The position numbers were made by a program, and so were the translations under genes. Positions 26,201-33,729 of a stretch of DNA of 64,000 bases are shown one piece after another. Origin of the DNA: Mansonella perstans (lineage: Eukaryota; Nematoda; Chromadorea; Rhabditida; Onchocercidae); assembly GCA_037074765.1 (NCBI GenBank), contig JBAMDO010000169.1:1-64000 (forward strand), in the 5' to 3' direction. Position 1 is the stretch's first letter. Each line of letters begins with the position of its first letter. A model generated the notes under the pieces. The model saw only the letters and a list, made by a program, of their open reading frames with translations, had not been told where the DNA came from and did no database searches.

Positions 26201-29200
26201 CTCTCGGTGCCCACAGATCGCTTGATAAACAATCAAGATTTGATATCATTGATCGACGGAAAATATCCGGAACATCATTGCCTGTGCAACAATATTCTTC
26301 CGATCATAAGTCACCAATGCAGACACAAGTTACCCGAAAATCATCAACATATCCTTGTCAGCAATCACAAGTTACCCGGCAATCATCACCATATCCCTGT
26401 CGGCAATCAAGACAAACACTTAAACCAAAATCTAACCAATCTTCGCCATCTTCGGTTGCGGAATATCAACCATCACTAGGTCAGCTTCATCCAAGTCATT
26501 ATCTGTCACAATCACCGTTGTCACCGAGTGATCAGTTATCGCAAAACCATCAGCAATTGTCCCAGAGGTTGGATGATACTTCTAGACTGGATCATCAATC
26601 TGAACTTGCTGTAATGGCTACCGCTTCAACATCATTTAGTCAACAATGGTTCAAACAACCAACAATTTTACCACTGGATGAGGTGACCCATTCAAATAAC
26701 CAAACAATTTCGGCCAAGCGATTTTTGGTCTTTCCTGTTTTTTTTACGCCTTTTTTAGCAGAAAAATTCTTTTCAAAAATACATTAAATTTTTTGGTAAA
26801 ATAAAACATACCACACATGACAATTTTTATCTCAAAAAGGCATAATGTTAAAAGATAACAATTATTGATTAATTAGTTTTGGAATAGACAAATCAAAATT
26901 AAGCGAACTTCTGCTTTCCTCTTAAAACTTAATTTTTATAAAATAGAAAAATCAATTAGTAGGCTAAATATTACAGCAAAAAAAGAATGAAAAACGAAAG
27001 CAAATTTGTTAATCCAAAACCTGAGCTAATTCAATTATTGGTTTCTTTGCCAAAAATCAATATTGCTTCATCGATAGGCAATAAATGATTGGCCAATGAA
27101 TTAATCAGTTATTTCATGATGTTAATTGATTAATTAATTTGAACCATTCAAATTAATTAAAAATGCTTACTTTCATGCATGCATGCTTTGAATGCATGCT
27201 TGCTTGCATGCACTGCAAGTCATAATGTTGCAAATATCATTGTTAATGGTACTGCGGATGGCAAGAATTTTTGCATACTAAGCTTTCATTTCGAATTTTT
27301 TTTCGCAATTAATCTAATTAATTCGCACAAATTTATTGCACAAATAACGCACACTAAAACTTGCACTTTTTTAATTTTTGAAATTTTCTCAAAAAAAATG
27401 GAAATGCACTTTTTTTAATTTAGAAAGTTTTTTTAAAAATCTACCAAAAATTTTTTAAATTTAGTTGAAAAAGTATTGCAATTTCTATTTGTTATAAAAT
27501 AAAACAAAAAAATTTTAAAAATGAGCAAAATTAAGCAAAAAATACGTTGTAATTAAGCAACAGGCACATCATCATTCACCGCATCATTCACGATATTCGG
27601 ATCATCATGAAAGCTTACGACATCGCGAACGACCGGGATTGGAACGAATGCATTCCGCTTTTCCATCGCACGGTACTCATGCTAAGGATCTTGTGGTAAA
27701 TTTTTTTTCTTTGACTACTAATTTTTTGCTTTTCATTTTTTAAAATTAATTTTCGCAAAATATTATATGTCAAAATTTGAAATGAACTTATGAAATGAAA
27801 AAGTATAGTTTATCGCTTTATTTTTAAGCTTCATCTCATAGCGTTAAATGCACCAGTGACTGGTCATATGCGTGGCGTACGTGGAGCTGATTTAGCATGT
27901 TATCAACAAGCACGTCATGCTAACTTTCGCACCACTTTTCGAGCATTCATTTCATCACACGTCCAGGTTTCACATTAATTAACCATTTCATAAAATTCAA
28001 ATTTTGAAACTAAAATTTAATCAAACAATTTCTTACGCATTTTTTAAACAAAATTTTAAAGCAGAATTTAATTAAGCACATTTCCAACTAAAATTAATAT
28101 TTGAAGTCGTTGAAATTTTAAAATTAAAATTTAAAACAAATTTGAATGATTTAAAGTTTAATTACGCGAATTTGAATTAACTGACAATAATTTTTTTTCA
28201 TTTTATTCCCTGCAACTAATGATATATTATTATCGGTCTCTTGCATCTGTTTTAATTCCTTAGGCTTAGTTTGTCCTTTTCGTGCATTTAAAATTTTTAA
28301 CATTAATTGAAATTTCATAATGAACGATAATTAAAACTAGATGTATTTTTGTCTCCCTTACTCTCGCTCTCTTTTCTATCTGCCGTATTTTATTTTTTGA
28401 AATATTCCAATTCAATTACTTTCAAACTTTTAGCAATTAAAATTAAAAGGAATTTGATTTCTTGTTTTCCAACAAATTTTTGCAGAATGAGGTGAGAAAT
28501 AATTTTCCTTAGGATATAAATAAAGTGGTACATAGCGGTGATCGAGATACACCAGTGGTTAATCTTCGCGGAGAGCAATTGTTCGAATCCTGGAGTGATA
28601 TATTTAAGCAACGACAAATGGCTGATGTACCCATTTATTCATTCAATCGTCGAAACATTTTCACTGATCCAACATGGTTTGTTGTTGAATTGATGCGACT
28701 GTATCGTTTGAAAATATTTTAATGAGAAATATCGGAAGAAAACATTGTGAAAAGCGGGAGAATAGGCATCAGTTATTATTTATTATTCTTCATTATTCAA
28801 CGGATAGAAAGAGAATAATTTTAAATACCCATGTAATAGGCACTAAAGATAAGTGAAAGATAAAGTTAAGAATAATTATTCAGATGAAAATTATTTTAAG
28901 GCCAGAAAAACGTATATGGCATGGTTCGGATTTATTCGGTAGACGTAGTGAATCCGGTTACTGTAATGCTTGGAGATCAGCGTCACCATCTCAGGTAGGA
29001 CGGGCGTCATTCATCGGACGCAGTTTACCGTTATTACATGATAGCCATGATTGCGAATGTTCACGTGAATTAGTTGTACTATGCATCGAGGTATTTTTTT
29101 TCCGTCAAAGTTTTTTAATATTTATTAATGAGAGAAGTGGCCTATTGGCTAATTTGTGTAATTAAATGACCAAGACTGGCCCATCTATCATTGATTTAGC

Positions 29201-29465
29201 ACATAATGATGTGATTTAATCACTTCTTTTCATAGCTCTAAACGTGCAACTGGAAATATTTACATAAATCTCAATCATTCATTTTTCTATAGTACTGATA
29301 TTTAACTAGGCGGAAATGTGCCGCACAAATACATAAGCTAGACTTTTTCTCAAATTTTTCCTTGGTTAATTTTAACTCAATTTATTAAAATTTTTTTTCC
29401 AGAATATGAGCAAGCACAACGTGGACAGACGATTGGGTAAGAAGAGAGTATATTTTAATGCGTAG
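2295..29465 (+). CDS. cle-1: collagen XV/XVIII-type proteoglycan, long isoform (5' end off window)
   Basis: Spliced gene; exons 2295-2404, 2825-2996, 3232-3410, 3853-3942, 18934-19002, 19832-19874, 20320-20391, 20869-21024, 21816-21898, 22004-22196, 22281-22411, 22547-22640, 22736-22875, 23317-23445, 23695-23736, 26089-26682, 27564-27695, 27829-27966, 28513-28676, 28901-29090, 29403-29465. Phases join throughout and give 993 in-window residues. Domains: laminin-G/thrombospondin-N-like (1-206), acidic linker (207-297), interrupted Gly-X-Y collagen (298 to about 500), trimerization segment (about 511-567), hinge (568-806), endostatin (807-975). Family knowledge: such collagens are secreted basement-membrane proteoglycans, and C. 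elegans CLE-1 acts in neuronal migration and synapse organisation. The first exon here begins two bases into a codon after an acceptor AG, so upstream exons, including the signal peptide of this isoform, lie outside. The tail-to-tail neighbour is tropomyosin. Identity is certain from endostatin and collagen order; the symbol rests on orthology. Confidence 0.93.
2825..2996 (+). CDS. cle-1: cle-1 exon: laminin-G-like domain, part 2
   Basis: Acceptor TATAG at 2820-2824, donor GTGAGA at 2997. Encodes [18 protein letters not shown] through a stretch ending LGVLIEYAG, with the beta-strand pattern of a laminin-G jelly roll. Ends in phase 1. The 143-codon open frame on the opposite strand here is a shadow. 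Confidence 0.9.
3232..3410 (+). CDS. cle-1: cle-1 exon: laminin-G-like domain, part 3
   Basis: Acceptor TTTTAAG at 3225-3231, donor GTAAAT at 3411. Encodes strands with two N-glycosylation sequons (NQT/NIT, NWT) and one cysteine in YFRCIRF, which likely pairs with the cysteine in exon 18934-19002 as in other members of this fold. Confidence 0.92.
3853..3942 (+). CDS. cle-1: cle-1 exon: laminin-G-like domain, part 4
   Basis: Acceptor TTACAG, donor GTATGT at 3943. Encodes 30 residues ending [15 protein letters not shown], the hallmark penultimate segment of thrombospondin-N-like laminin-G domains. The fold is completed only by the exon 15 kb downstream ([12 protein letters not shown]), which continues the same motif in phase 0. 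Confidence 0.93.
4161..4265. repeat. tandem repeat, about 35-base T-rich unit
   Basis: Three successive copies of a unit beginning CTCATACGTT or CTCAAACGTT and continuing TTATTACGAT plus a T run, at 4161, 4197 and 4231. Lies in a strongly pyrimidine-biased part of the intron. Confidence 0.8.
8466..8665. repeat. tandem repeat, about 49-base unit
   Basis: Four copies, starting near 8470, 8519, 8568 and 8616, of a unit with CCGGATGTCCAATAATATTA then GATTGGGAAAGCAAAAT. Copies differ at several bases, so the array is not recent. Intronic, no coding sense. Confidence 0.88.
17175..17258. repeat. GT dinucleotide microsatellite
   Basis: About 40 GT units with one interruption (GGTGG near 17217). It lies about 290 bases before the presumed trans-splice acceptor of the internal cle-1 first exon, so it may be promoter-proximal. 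Confidence 0.95.
17541..17544 (+). promoter_or_regulatory. cle-1: candidate trans-splice acceptor for internal cle-1 start
   Basis: A long T/C tract (17518-17542) ends in CCAG, followed by 66 bases of leader and then ATG at 17611. No plausible coding exon feeds this site in frame, so spliced-leader addition is the simplest reading. This is inference; it needs a transcript end. Confidence 0.5.
17611..18885 (+). CDS. cle-1: cle-1 alternative first exon, secreted low-complexity N-domain
   Basis: Encodes 425 residues. Residues 1-36 form a signal peptide with a hydrophobic core ([19 protein letters not shown]). Residues about 94-135 are His- then Gln-rich ([11 protein letters not shown] followed by nine Q). 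A basic RQKR at 238-241 fits a furin-type cleavage site. After it come many acidic Asp/Glu/Asn stretches (DADDDDNGD) and several N-glycosylation sequons, then a charged helix-like end. The donor GTGAGG at 18886 is read here because it joins the laminin-G exon at 18934 in phase 0. Without splicing the frame runs to TAG at 18931-18933, for 440 residues. No known domain was recognised. Confidence 0.78.
17611..29465 (+). CDS. cle-1: cle-1 short isoform from an internal first exon
   Basis: The exon 17611-18885 starts with ATG, encodes a hydrophobic leader, and joins in phase 0 across a 48-base intron to the shared exon 18934-19002. It then follows the remaining exons of the long isoform, for 425 + 810 = 1,235 residues. 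This product lacks the first four laminin-G-like exons in the window but keeps the linker, collagen, trimerization, hinge and endostatin parts. A candidate trans-splice acceptor (pyrimidine tract ending CCAG at 17541-17544) lies 66 bases before the ATG. Known: C. elegans cle-1 makes several isoforms from alternative promoters. Inferred: this exon marks such a promoter. The exon sequence itself is low-complexity and was not recognised outside this context. Confidence 0.78.
18934..19002 (+). CDS. cle-1: cle-1 exon: end of laminin-G-like domain, shared by both isoforms
   Basis: Acceptor TTATAG at 18928-18933, donor GTGAGT at 19003, 23 residues: [20 protein letters not shown] then DET. This is the last strand plus conserved cysteine of the thrombospondin-N fold. 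It accepts either the exon ending 3942 or the exon ending 18885, both in phase 0. Confidence 0.9.
19832..19874 (+). CDS. cle-1: cle-1 exon with probable glycosaminoglycan attachment site
   Basis: Acceptor TTTTTAG, donor GTTGGT at 19875 (weak but the only one that keeps the frame). Encodes [15 protein letters not shown] Ser-Gly with acidic residues on both sides (serine codon 19838-19840) is the classical xylosylation context, and collagen XVIII proteins are known heparan sulfate proteoglycans. Confidence 0.85.
20320..20391 (+). CDS. cle-1: cle-1 linker exon
   Basis: Acceptor TTTTGCAG at 20312-20319, donor GTATGT at 20392; phase 1 in and out. Encodes [16 protein letters not shown] and on to SADHLR, a Ser/Thr-rich linker that could carry O-glycans. 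Confidence 0.85.
20869..21024 (+). CDS. cle-1: cle-1 linker exon, Tyr/Ser/Asp-rich
   Basis: Acceptor ATTTCCAG at 20861-20868. Phase 1 entry gives [20 protein letters not shown] then [10 protein letters not shown] and DSIPE. Two phase-1 donors are possible: GTATAA at 21025 (used here, giving Q before the first Lys-Gly-Asp repeat) or GTATAC at 21013, which is four residues shorter. The 3' edge is therefore uncertain by 12 bases. Confidence 0.7.
21816..21898 (+). CDS. cle-1: cle-1 exon: first collagen block
   Basis: Acceptor TTTCTAG at 21809-21815, donor GTTAGT at 21899. Encodes [20 protein letters not shown] and PKGEPGT, nine uninterrupted Gly-X-Y triplets. Upstream open sequence from 21719 in the same frame is intron, not coding. 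Confidence 0.93.
22004..22196 (+). CDS. cle-1: cle-1 exon: collagen with CPATC interruption
   Basis: Acceptor CTTTAG, donor GTTAGC at 22197. Opens with CPATC (two cysteines suited to interchain disulfides), then Gly-X-Y triplets, a 15-residue non-collagen break ([15 protein letters not shown]), and further triplets ending GPPGPMG. Multiple short interruptions are typical of the XV/XVIII (multiplexin) class. Confidence 0.94.
22281..22411 (+). CDS. cle-1: cle-1 exon: collagen then short non-collagen break
   Basis: Acceptor CATTTTAG at 22273-22280, donor GTTTGG at 22412. Encodes [20 protein letters not shown], then [19 protein letters not shown], an interruption with a single cysteine and an amphipathic helix-like stretch. 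Confidence 0.94.
22547..22640 (+). CDS. cle-1: cle-1 exon: imperfect collagen
   Basis: Acceptor TTGCAG, donor GTTAAT at 22641. Encodes [20 protein letters not shown] and a Tyr/His/Arg-containing break ending RGQKG; contains a cysteine. Confidence 0.93.
22736..22875 (+). CDS. cle-1: cle-1 exon: last collagen block
   Basis: Acceptor TTTGCAG, donor GTAAAA at 22876. Contains four tandem Met-Gly-Pro triplets, then [20 protein letters not shown] and HVAPGG at the end. Retaining the following intron would instead add a Lys/Arg-rich tail to a TAA at 22957-22959. Confidence 0.93.
23317..23445 (+). CDS. cle-1: cle-1 exon: NC1 trimerization segment
   Basis: Acceptor CGATAG, donor GTTTGT at 23446. Encodes [20 protein letters not shown] then [20 protein letters not shown]. 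The LYIRV-GF core matches the trimerization domain of collagen XV/XVIII NC1, which aligns the three chains before triple-helix folding. Confidence 0.93.
23695..23736 (+). CDS. cle-1: cle-1 exon: end of trimerization segment
   Basis: Acceptor TTTTCAG, donor GTAAGT at 23737, 14 residues [14 protein letters not shown]; phase 0 both sides. Confidence 0.9.
23866..23935. repeat. short direct repeats of GGCCTATTGCTAT type
   Basis: Four related copies of (GG)CCTA(A/T)TGCT(A/C)T within 70 bases. Confidence 0.7.
25304..25448. repeat. direct repeat, copy 1
   Basis: Shares order and sequence with 25527-25666: ATTGAACAATTAACAAATAAAG, an AGT-trinucleotide run, GTATTCCATATTTTTGATAG, and ATCAAAAGCAACAC near the end. 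Confidence 0.85.
25527..25666. repeat. direct repeat, copy 2
   Basis: Second copy about 223 bases downstream of the first, with scattered substitutions. It looks like an old local duplication rather than a mobile element (no terminal inverted repeats or coding sequence seen). Confidence 0.85.
26089..26682 (+). CDS. cle-1: cle-1 exon: protease-sensitive hinge, Gln/Ser/Pro-rich
   Basis: Acceptor TTTTTAG at 26082-26088, donor GTGACC at 26683. The 198 residues begin [20 protein letters not shown] and contain a local duplication ([14 protein letters not shown] / [14 protein letters not shown]), each copy with one cysteine. Then come Ser/Gln/His-rich stretches and [14 protein letters not shown]. 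In the family the hinge between trimerization and endostatin is flexible and cleaved to release endostatin. At 198 residues from one exon it is a long hinge. Reading past the donor ends at TAA 26785-26787 without endostatin. Confidence 0.85.
26683..27563 (+). other. cle-1: cle-1 intron
   Basis: AT-rich non-coding sequence; a cluster of GCATGC palindromes at 27174-27216 is the only structure noted. Confidence 0.75.
27564..27695 (+). CDS. cle-1: cle-1 exon: histidine-rich lead-in to endostatin
   Basis: Acceptor CAACAG, donor GTAAAT at 27696. The 44 residues include 11 histidines ([20 protein letters not shown] and more), ending KDLV, which flows into the endostatin start LHLIALN. The N-terminal histidines of vertebrate endostatin bind zinc; here the equivalent region is expanded. 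Confidence 0.9.
27829..27966 (+). CDS. cle-1: cle-1 exon: endostatin, part 1
   Basis: Acceptor TTTTTAAG, donor GTTTCA at 27967. Encodes [20 protein letters not shown] then [10 protein letters not shown] and [11 protein letters not shown]. It carries the conserved MRG-RGAD-C-QQAR core and the TFRAFLSS-type helix of endostatin, including the first conserved cysteine. Confidence 0.96.
28513..28676 (+). CDS. cle-1: cle-1 exon: endostatin, part 2
   Basis: Acceptor CCTTAG, donor GTTTGT at 28677. Encodes [20 protein letters not shown], then [23 protein letters not shown] and the first two bases of a Trp codon; matches endostatin VNL-LF-SW-F and the DPTWP motif. Without splicing, the frame would add [15 protein letters not shown] and stop at 28720-28722. 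Confidence 0.95.
28901..29090 (+). CDS. cle-1: cle-1 exon: endostatin, part 3
   Basis: The acceptor TTTTAAG at 28894-28900 completes TGG (Trp) and gives [26 protein letters not shown], a Gly/Arg-rich stretch and [15 protein letters not shown] and the YC--WR and LCIE cysteines are endostatin signatures. A stronger-looking CAG 18 bases upstream (28880-28882) would create an immediate TGA, so the AAG site is the functional one. Confidence 0.95.
29403..29465 (+). CDS. cle-1: cle-1 last exon
   Basis: Acceptor TTTTCCAG at 29395-29402. Encodes [20 protein letters not shown], then TAG at 29463-29465. The CIEN junction continues the conserved endostatin end; the tail is basic. Confidence 0.92.
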   Translation, partial: NMSKHNVDRRLGKKRVYFNA

Positions 29466-29621
29466 AAAAAAACGGAAAAACAAAAATATTTCAAATATGA
29501 GAACTTCTTTTTCTTGATAAATTTTTGTATTTCCGTTATACAATTATACGATAATTAATTAATAGCTAAATACAATATTGCATTCAACGAATACATTTAA
29601 TTTTTTTTGCGAATAAATTTT

Positions 29622-29627
29622 TATTGC
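29622..29627 (+). terminator. cle-1: candidate polyadenylation signal of cle-1
   Basis: AATAAA 157 bases after the stop codon, in T-rich sequence. Position-based inference; other AATAAA copies occur farther on (for example near 30685). Confidence 0.45.
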
Positions 29628-32600
29628 TATTTTCGCAAATCTTTTCCGTTTTAGTTTTTGTATTTTTTTGCACTAATTACAACAATCTGAGCATGATTAA
29701 TTAAGATTATAGTTAATTAAAATTTAACAAATTTCTGTAGGACTTTTTTTCTCTCCATCATTCTTCTCAACTGCTTTTAAATTGTAATTACTGCCATTTT
29801 GTATTTTTCATTGCTTTTTTATTTCAAACTTTCACAATTTTTGAAATATTTCAAAAAAGTAAAAAAAACCGCAAATTAAAGTTTCGCTTCAAGTTGCATC
29901 AATGAAGCAAGAATAATTTAATTAACACTGATTATAATGGAAATTAAATTGAACAAAAAAAATTTTTTAAAAAATACCACTTCATGATAAAAAAAAATGA
30001 GAAAGGTTTGAAAATTTCGTTGTCTTTTTTTTCAAACGTACTTATGTAAAAACATTTATTGCATATTTTCGTGTATTGATTTCAATCATTTAAATAATTT
30101 TAGGAAATGAATCAAATTTAATGCTTTGCATAAATTCATTAAAAAAAGCTAATAACTTTGTTTTTTCCTACTCCCATCAACAGTATTTTTTAATTTATTT
30201 AAATTGTTAATCATTATTTGCTTTTTTGGGCATCTTTTCAATGATTACGATAACAAACTGATGTGTTAAAGATAATAACGATTTTATATGATATACGCTG
30301 TCTCATATTGAAATTCCAACGATTAAATATGTCATTTCTTTTTATTTCTTCACAATTGAGTATTATTATTGTTTTTTATCCTTTTTATTATGTTTGCTTT
30401 TTGCTTCTATGCTTGCTAATTAATCAATAATTGTCAACTTATACTATGCTAATTTTTGCATTTTAATTTTGATTCAACTAATTTTGAATTCAATGAAAAT
30501 AAAGAATTCCTTGGAGACACCAATATGTAAATAATGAATAATGATGCAGATTTCAACTGAAAATGAACAGATTCAATTAATTAATATCAATCTTACCGAG
30601 AAAAAATGAAACAATCAATATTTCACAGCAATGCATTGCACATCATACATTACTTGAATAATAGGAATTTTGAATATGGAGAATTAAATAAAGAGAATTT
30701 TTAGTGATTATTGATTTTAAAAAAAGAAATAAAATTTACAATGATAAAAAAATTTTTAATTTGGTCAAGAAGAAATATAAAACTTACTTGATCTATTGCA
30801 TTGATAATACGGTAATACGTTGACAAGTTGACAAGAATGGTTTATTACTGTGCTATTAATAGCAGATTGCGTGAAATAAAATACGAAATTTCGTGAAAAA
30901 AAATAAATCCGTGAAATACGAAATTAAAAAGGAATCGTATTTCTTTGTACGATATAGCGATATATAGATTGGAATAGCAATATGTAAACAAAATTAGCGT
31001 GAAGTAAACAGAACTTTTTCCAAGTGTATGCTTAGGAGAAGATAGCGATGTGGAAAGTTGCAGATGAAGATGATCAATGAAGATACGAATCCAGGGATTA
31101 GGAAGCCTTATATCGTAAACTTGCTTACATGTTGTTAGTTATTTAAACAAAGGATTGAATTATTACAATAGATGCTTTATTTATTACCGCTAGTAGATTT
31201 AGTAGCTTGGAGATACGGTAATAAACAAGGAAGCCTCAAATGTTTACAACATAACGGTCATTATTTTGAAATGAAGAACATTACAAATTTACTGCTCAAT
31301 AAGGAATTGAAAACAACTAATCTTATTTTATACACAAAATGATTGTTTGGCTTAAGTTAAACAAAAAATTTTCCAATTTTTTTCCATTCTTCCGACAGAA
31401 TCGTTGTAAGACGATGTTTCTGTCATCAATTGAATGGTTGGAGAAATAAGACAAAATGATTAATTAACTTTATTTTAAGTAATGATGGAAATATAAAATG
31501 CAATAGATTAATTATAATATTAAAAGTAATAAAATTGTCGATTAACTGAAGAATAGATTCGATAAAATTTCGCTTAGTAAAATTAATCTCAAAGATAGCA
31601 ATTATTGATTGACTGAAGGATCGATTTAATAAAATGTTGTTTTTGTATCACCATTTTAAAAAAATTTTTGTTTGTCTTATTCCCAATTCATTAATTAGCA
31701 ATAATTACAAATGGAGGAAAAATGAAATGGCTAAATATTCTTCAATTGATCTAATTTGGAATTATTGCAAAAGTGTGCAATGTTGTATAGTAATCCCTAT
31801 TTCATATAATTTTTTTTTTCCTTTTTTTTTTTAATTTAATTAATTTAAGCAACAAAATTTTCAACTTTATTTCTCATAAACAATTCAATTAAATTAAATG
31901 AAAATAAATTATTGTGAATAAAATGACAAAAAATTATTCAATTTTGAATGAATTAAATTAAATTATAGAATCAGTGAATTTTCTCACAAACTTAATGAGT
32001 AAACAAATCTGATGGCAGTATAATAGTATAGTGCGATACATGATCAGGTTCGATAAACATTTTTAAATTTCTCATTTTAAATTGATTAAATTCTAAAAGT
32101 ATAAATTTTTTTTTTAACTGTATGATTTTTTATGGAAAAAAAAATAAAAAGATATTATTAGAAATGAAATTAAAATTTATAAAGTTTATTAATTTATTGG
32201 TGAAAATTTAATTAATTAGTTTTCTTCTTCCTGTTAACTGTCACAAACTTGAATTGAGCAAAATGAAGTCAGTTATAATAAATTAATCTTCAATGTTAAT
32301 AGATTGAAAATAAAATCAGTAATTTAAATTTCGAATTATTGATTAATTCGTAATAGCATGCCTGATGGCAAGTTTTCGTTGAATTTAATTTTAAATTTTA
32401 TTATCAAATAAACTCTTGATTTTTTATATCTTTTCATGGTTTCCTTTTTTTCCATCGATGTTTCTCTTTCTGTTCTCTCTTTCAATTTCGCCGTTTTTTA
32501 TTTTCAAATCATTTGTTGGATTGAATTAAATTGACCTGCTAAATGTGAATGTTATGAACAGGTAATTTTGAATCAGATCGTCAATTTTTTTTCTTTCATT

Positions 32601-32689
32601 TTACCGCTTGAAATGGAGTATTTCTTTTTTTTTTTTTGATTGAAAAGGTATCTGCCATAAATGTGATGTGCATGAATTAACAAATGCAG

Positions 32690-33045
32690 ATCTATATTAG
32701 ATGTTAATCAGTACATCGGGCAAACAAATAGTAACATATAATAGCTGTCGTGTTACACTTTACCGGGTGATAACACATAATCGGTATTAGCTGATAACAG
32801 GTAACCGACATTGGATGATGATACATAACATTTGTGAGATGATCGCAGATATCAGGTGAGTTTTGATGTAGCATATCGAATGATAATATATCACTTATAT
32901 TAGACGATAATGTGTAACCGGCAACAGCTGATGATATATATCGGATGATAGCATGCAAACTGTACTGGATAACCAGGTGTAAATCCTGTACCAGGTGATG
33001 ATACATATCGAGATAATAACATCGGAATACTGTATCGGTTGAGCC
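32690..33045. repeat. degenerate tandem satellite, about 24-base unit
   Basis: Some dozen diverged units of the form GATGATAACACATAACCGG(T/C)ATT with lengths varying around 17-30 bases. The 100-codon open frame on the - strand here (repeated YHH, CYQ, CYHP) is a by-product of the repeat. Confidence 0.75.
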
Positions 33046-33412
33046 ATAAACTGATTTGTGACATGCTAGTTGAATTTCTCAGTGCTGTTTAAAAATGAAT
33101 GACACATCTTTTATTCTTTTTTCTTTTATTTCTTTTGTCCAAAAGAAATATCCAAAAAAAAGTATTTTATTATAGAGAAAGAAGAAATGAAAAAAAACTG
33201 CTATTATAAACCTATTATAAACCAGGTAAGATAATTGAGAAATAAACACAATAAAACTTTCTAATTGGTGGATTTGAAAAGAAAAGAAAGAAATAACTAT
33301 AGTAGTAAAAGAAAGAAACTAAAATTGGAGTCGTTTGAAATTTTATGAAAAAAATTCCGACAATTTAAAAGAAAATTCTCAAAAAGAATTTTTAGCTCAC
33401 ATTAACAGCAAA

Positions 33413-33418
33413 TTTATT
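33413..33418 (-). terminator. lev-11: candidate polyadenylation signal of tropomyosin, canonical 3' end
   Basis: AATAAA on the - strand about 230 bases beyond the TGA of the most distal last exon. Inferred by position. Confidence 0.45.
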
Positions 33419-33646
33419 ATTGTATAATATACTTTTTTTTGCAACATTTTTAAATGAAATACTCAATTTTGAACAAATTACAAAATTAAGCAAAAAAGAA
33501 GGAAAAAAACTGACTACGGTAAAAAAAAGAGGAAAAAAAGGACAAAGAAATGAAAATTATTTTTGCATTTCTTTTACTGGTAAAATGAATATTTGGCATT
33601 TAAGAAATTTTTTTTCGCATCTAAACTTTCCATTTTTTGATTCCTT

Positions 33647-33729
33647 TCAATATCCAGAAAGTTCCTGGAAAGTTTGATCCAATTCCTCGGAAATGTTTTT
33701 GTATCGCTCCTTCTCGTGTACCAACTCAT
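33647..33729 (-). CDS. lev-11: tropomyosin last exon, variant c (canonical LSGY end)
   Basis: Acceptor TTTGCAG (- strand) ends at 33730; TGA at 33649-33647. Completes Asp, then [20 protein letters not shown] and QELSGY, the standard invertebrate muscle tropomyosin C-terminus that overlaps with the next dimer and with troponin T. Confidence 0.95.

Larger units (their letters stand above)
29466..33646. other. intergenic space between convergent cle-1 and tropomyosin genes
   Basis: Contains the 3' untranslated parts of both genes; no coding sequence found. A possible AATAAA for cle-1 is at 29622-29627. For the - strand gene an AATAAA lies at 33413-33418 (as TTTATT on +). The stretch 30780-31320 is less uniform than its surroundings, with short CGTGAAAT repeats, and 32690-33045 is a degenerate satellite. 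Confidence 0.7.

Noticed and set aside
32704..33006. 100-codon - strand frame
   Set aside because: Follows the degenerate 24-base satellite; residues repeat with the unit.
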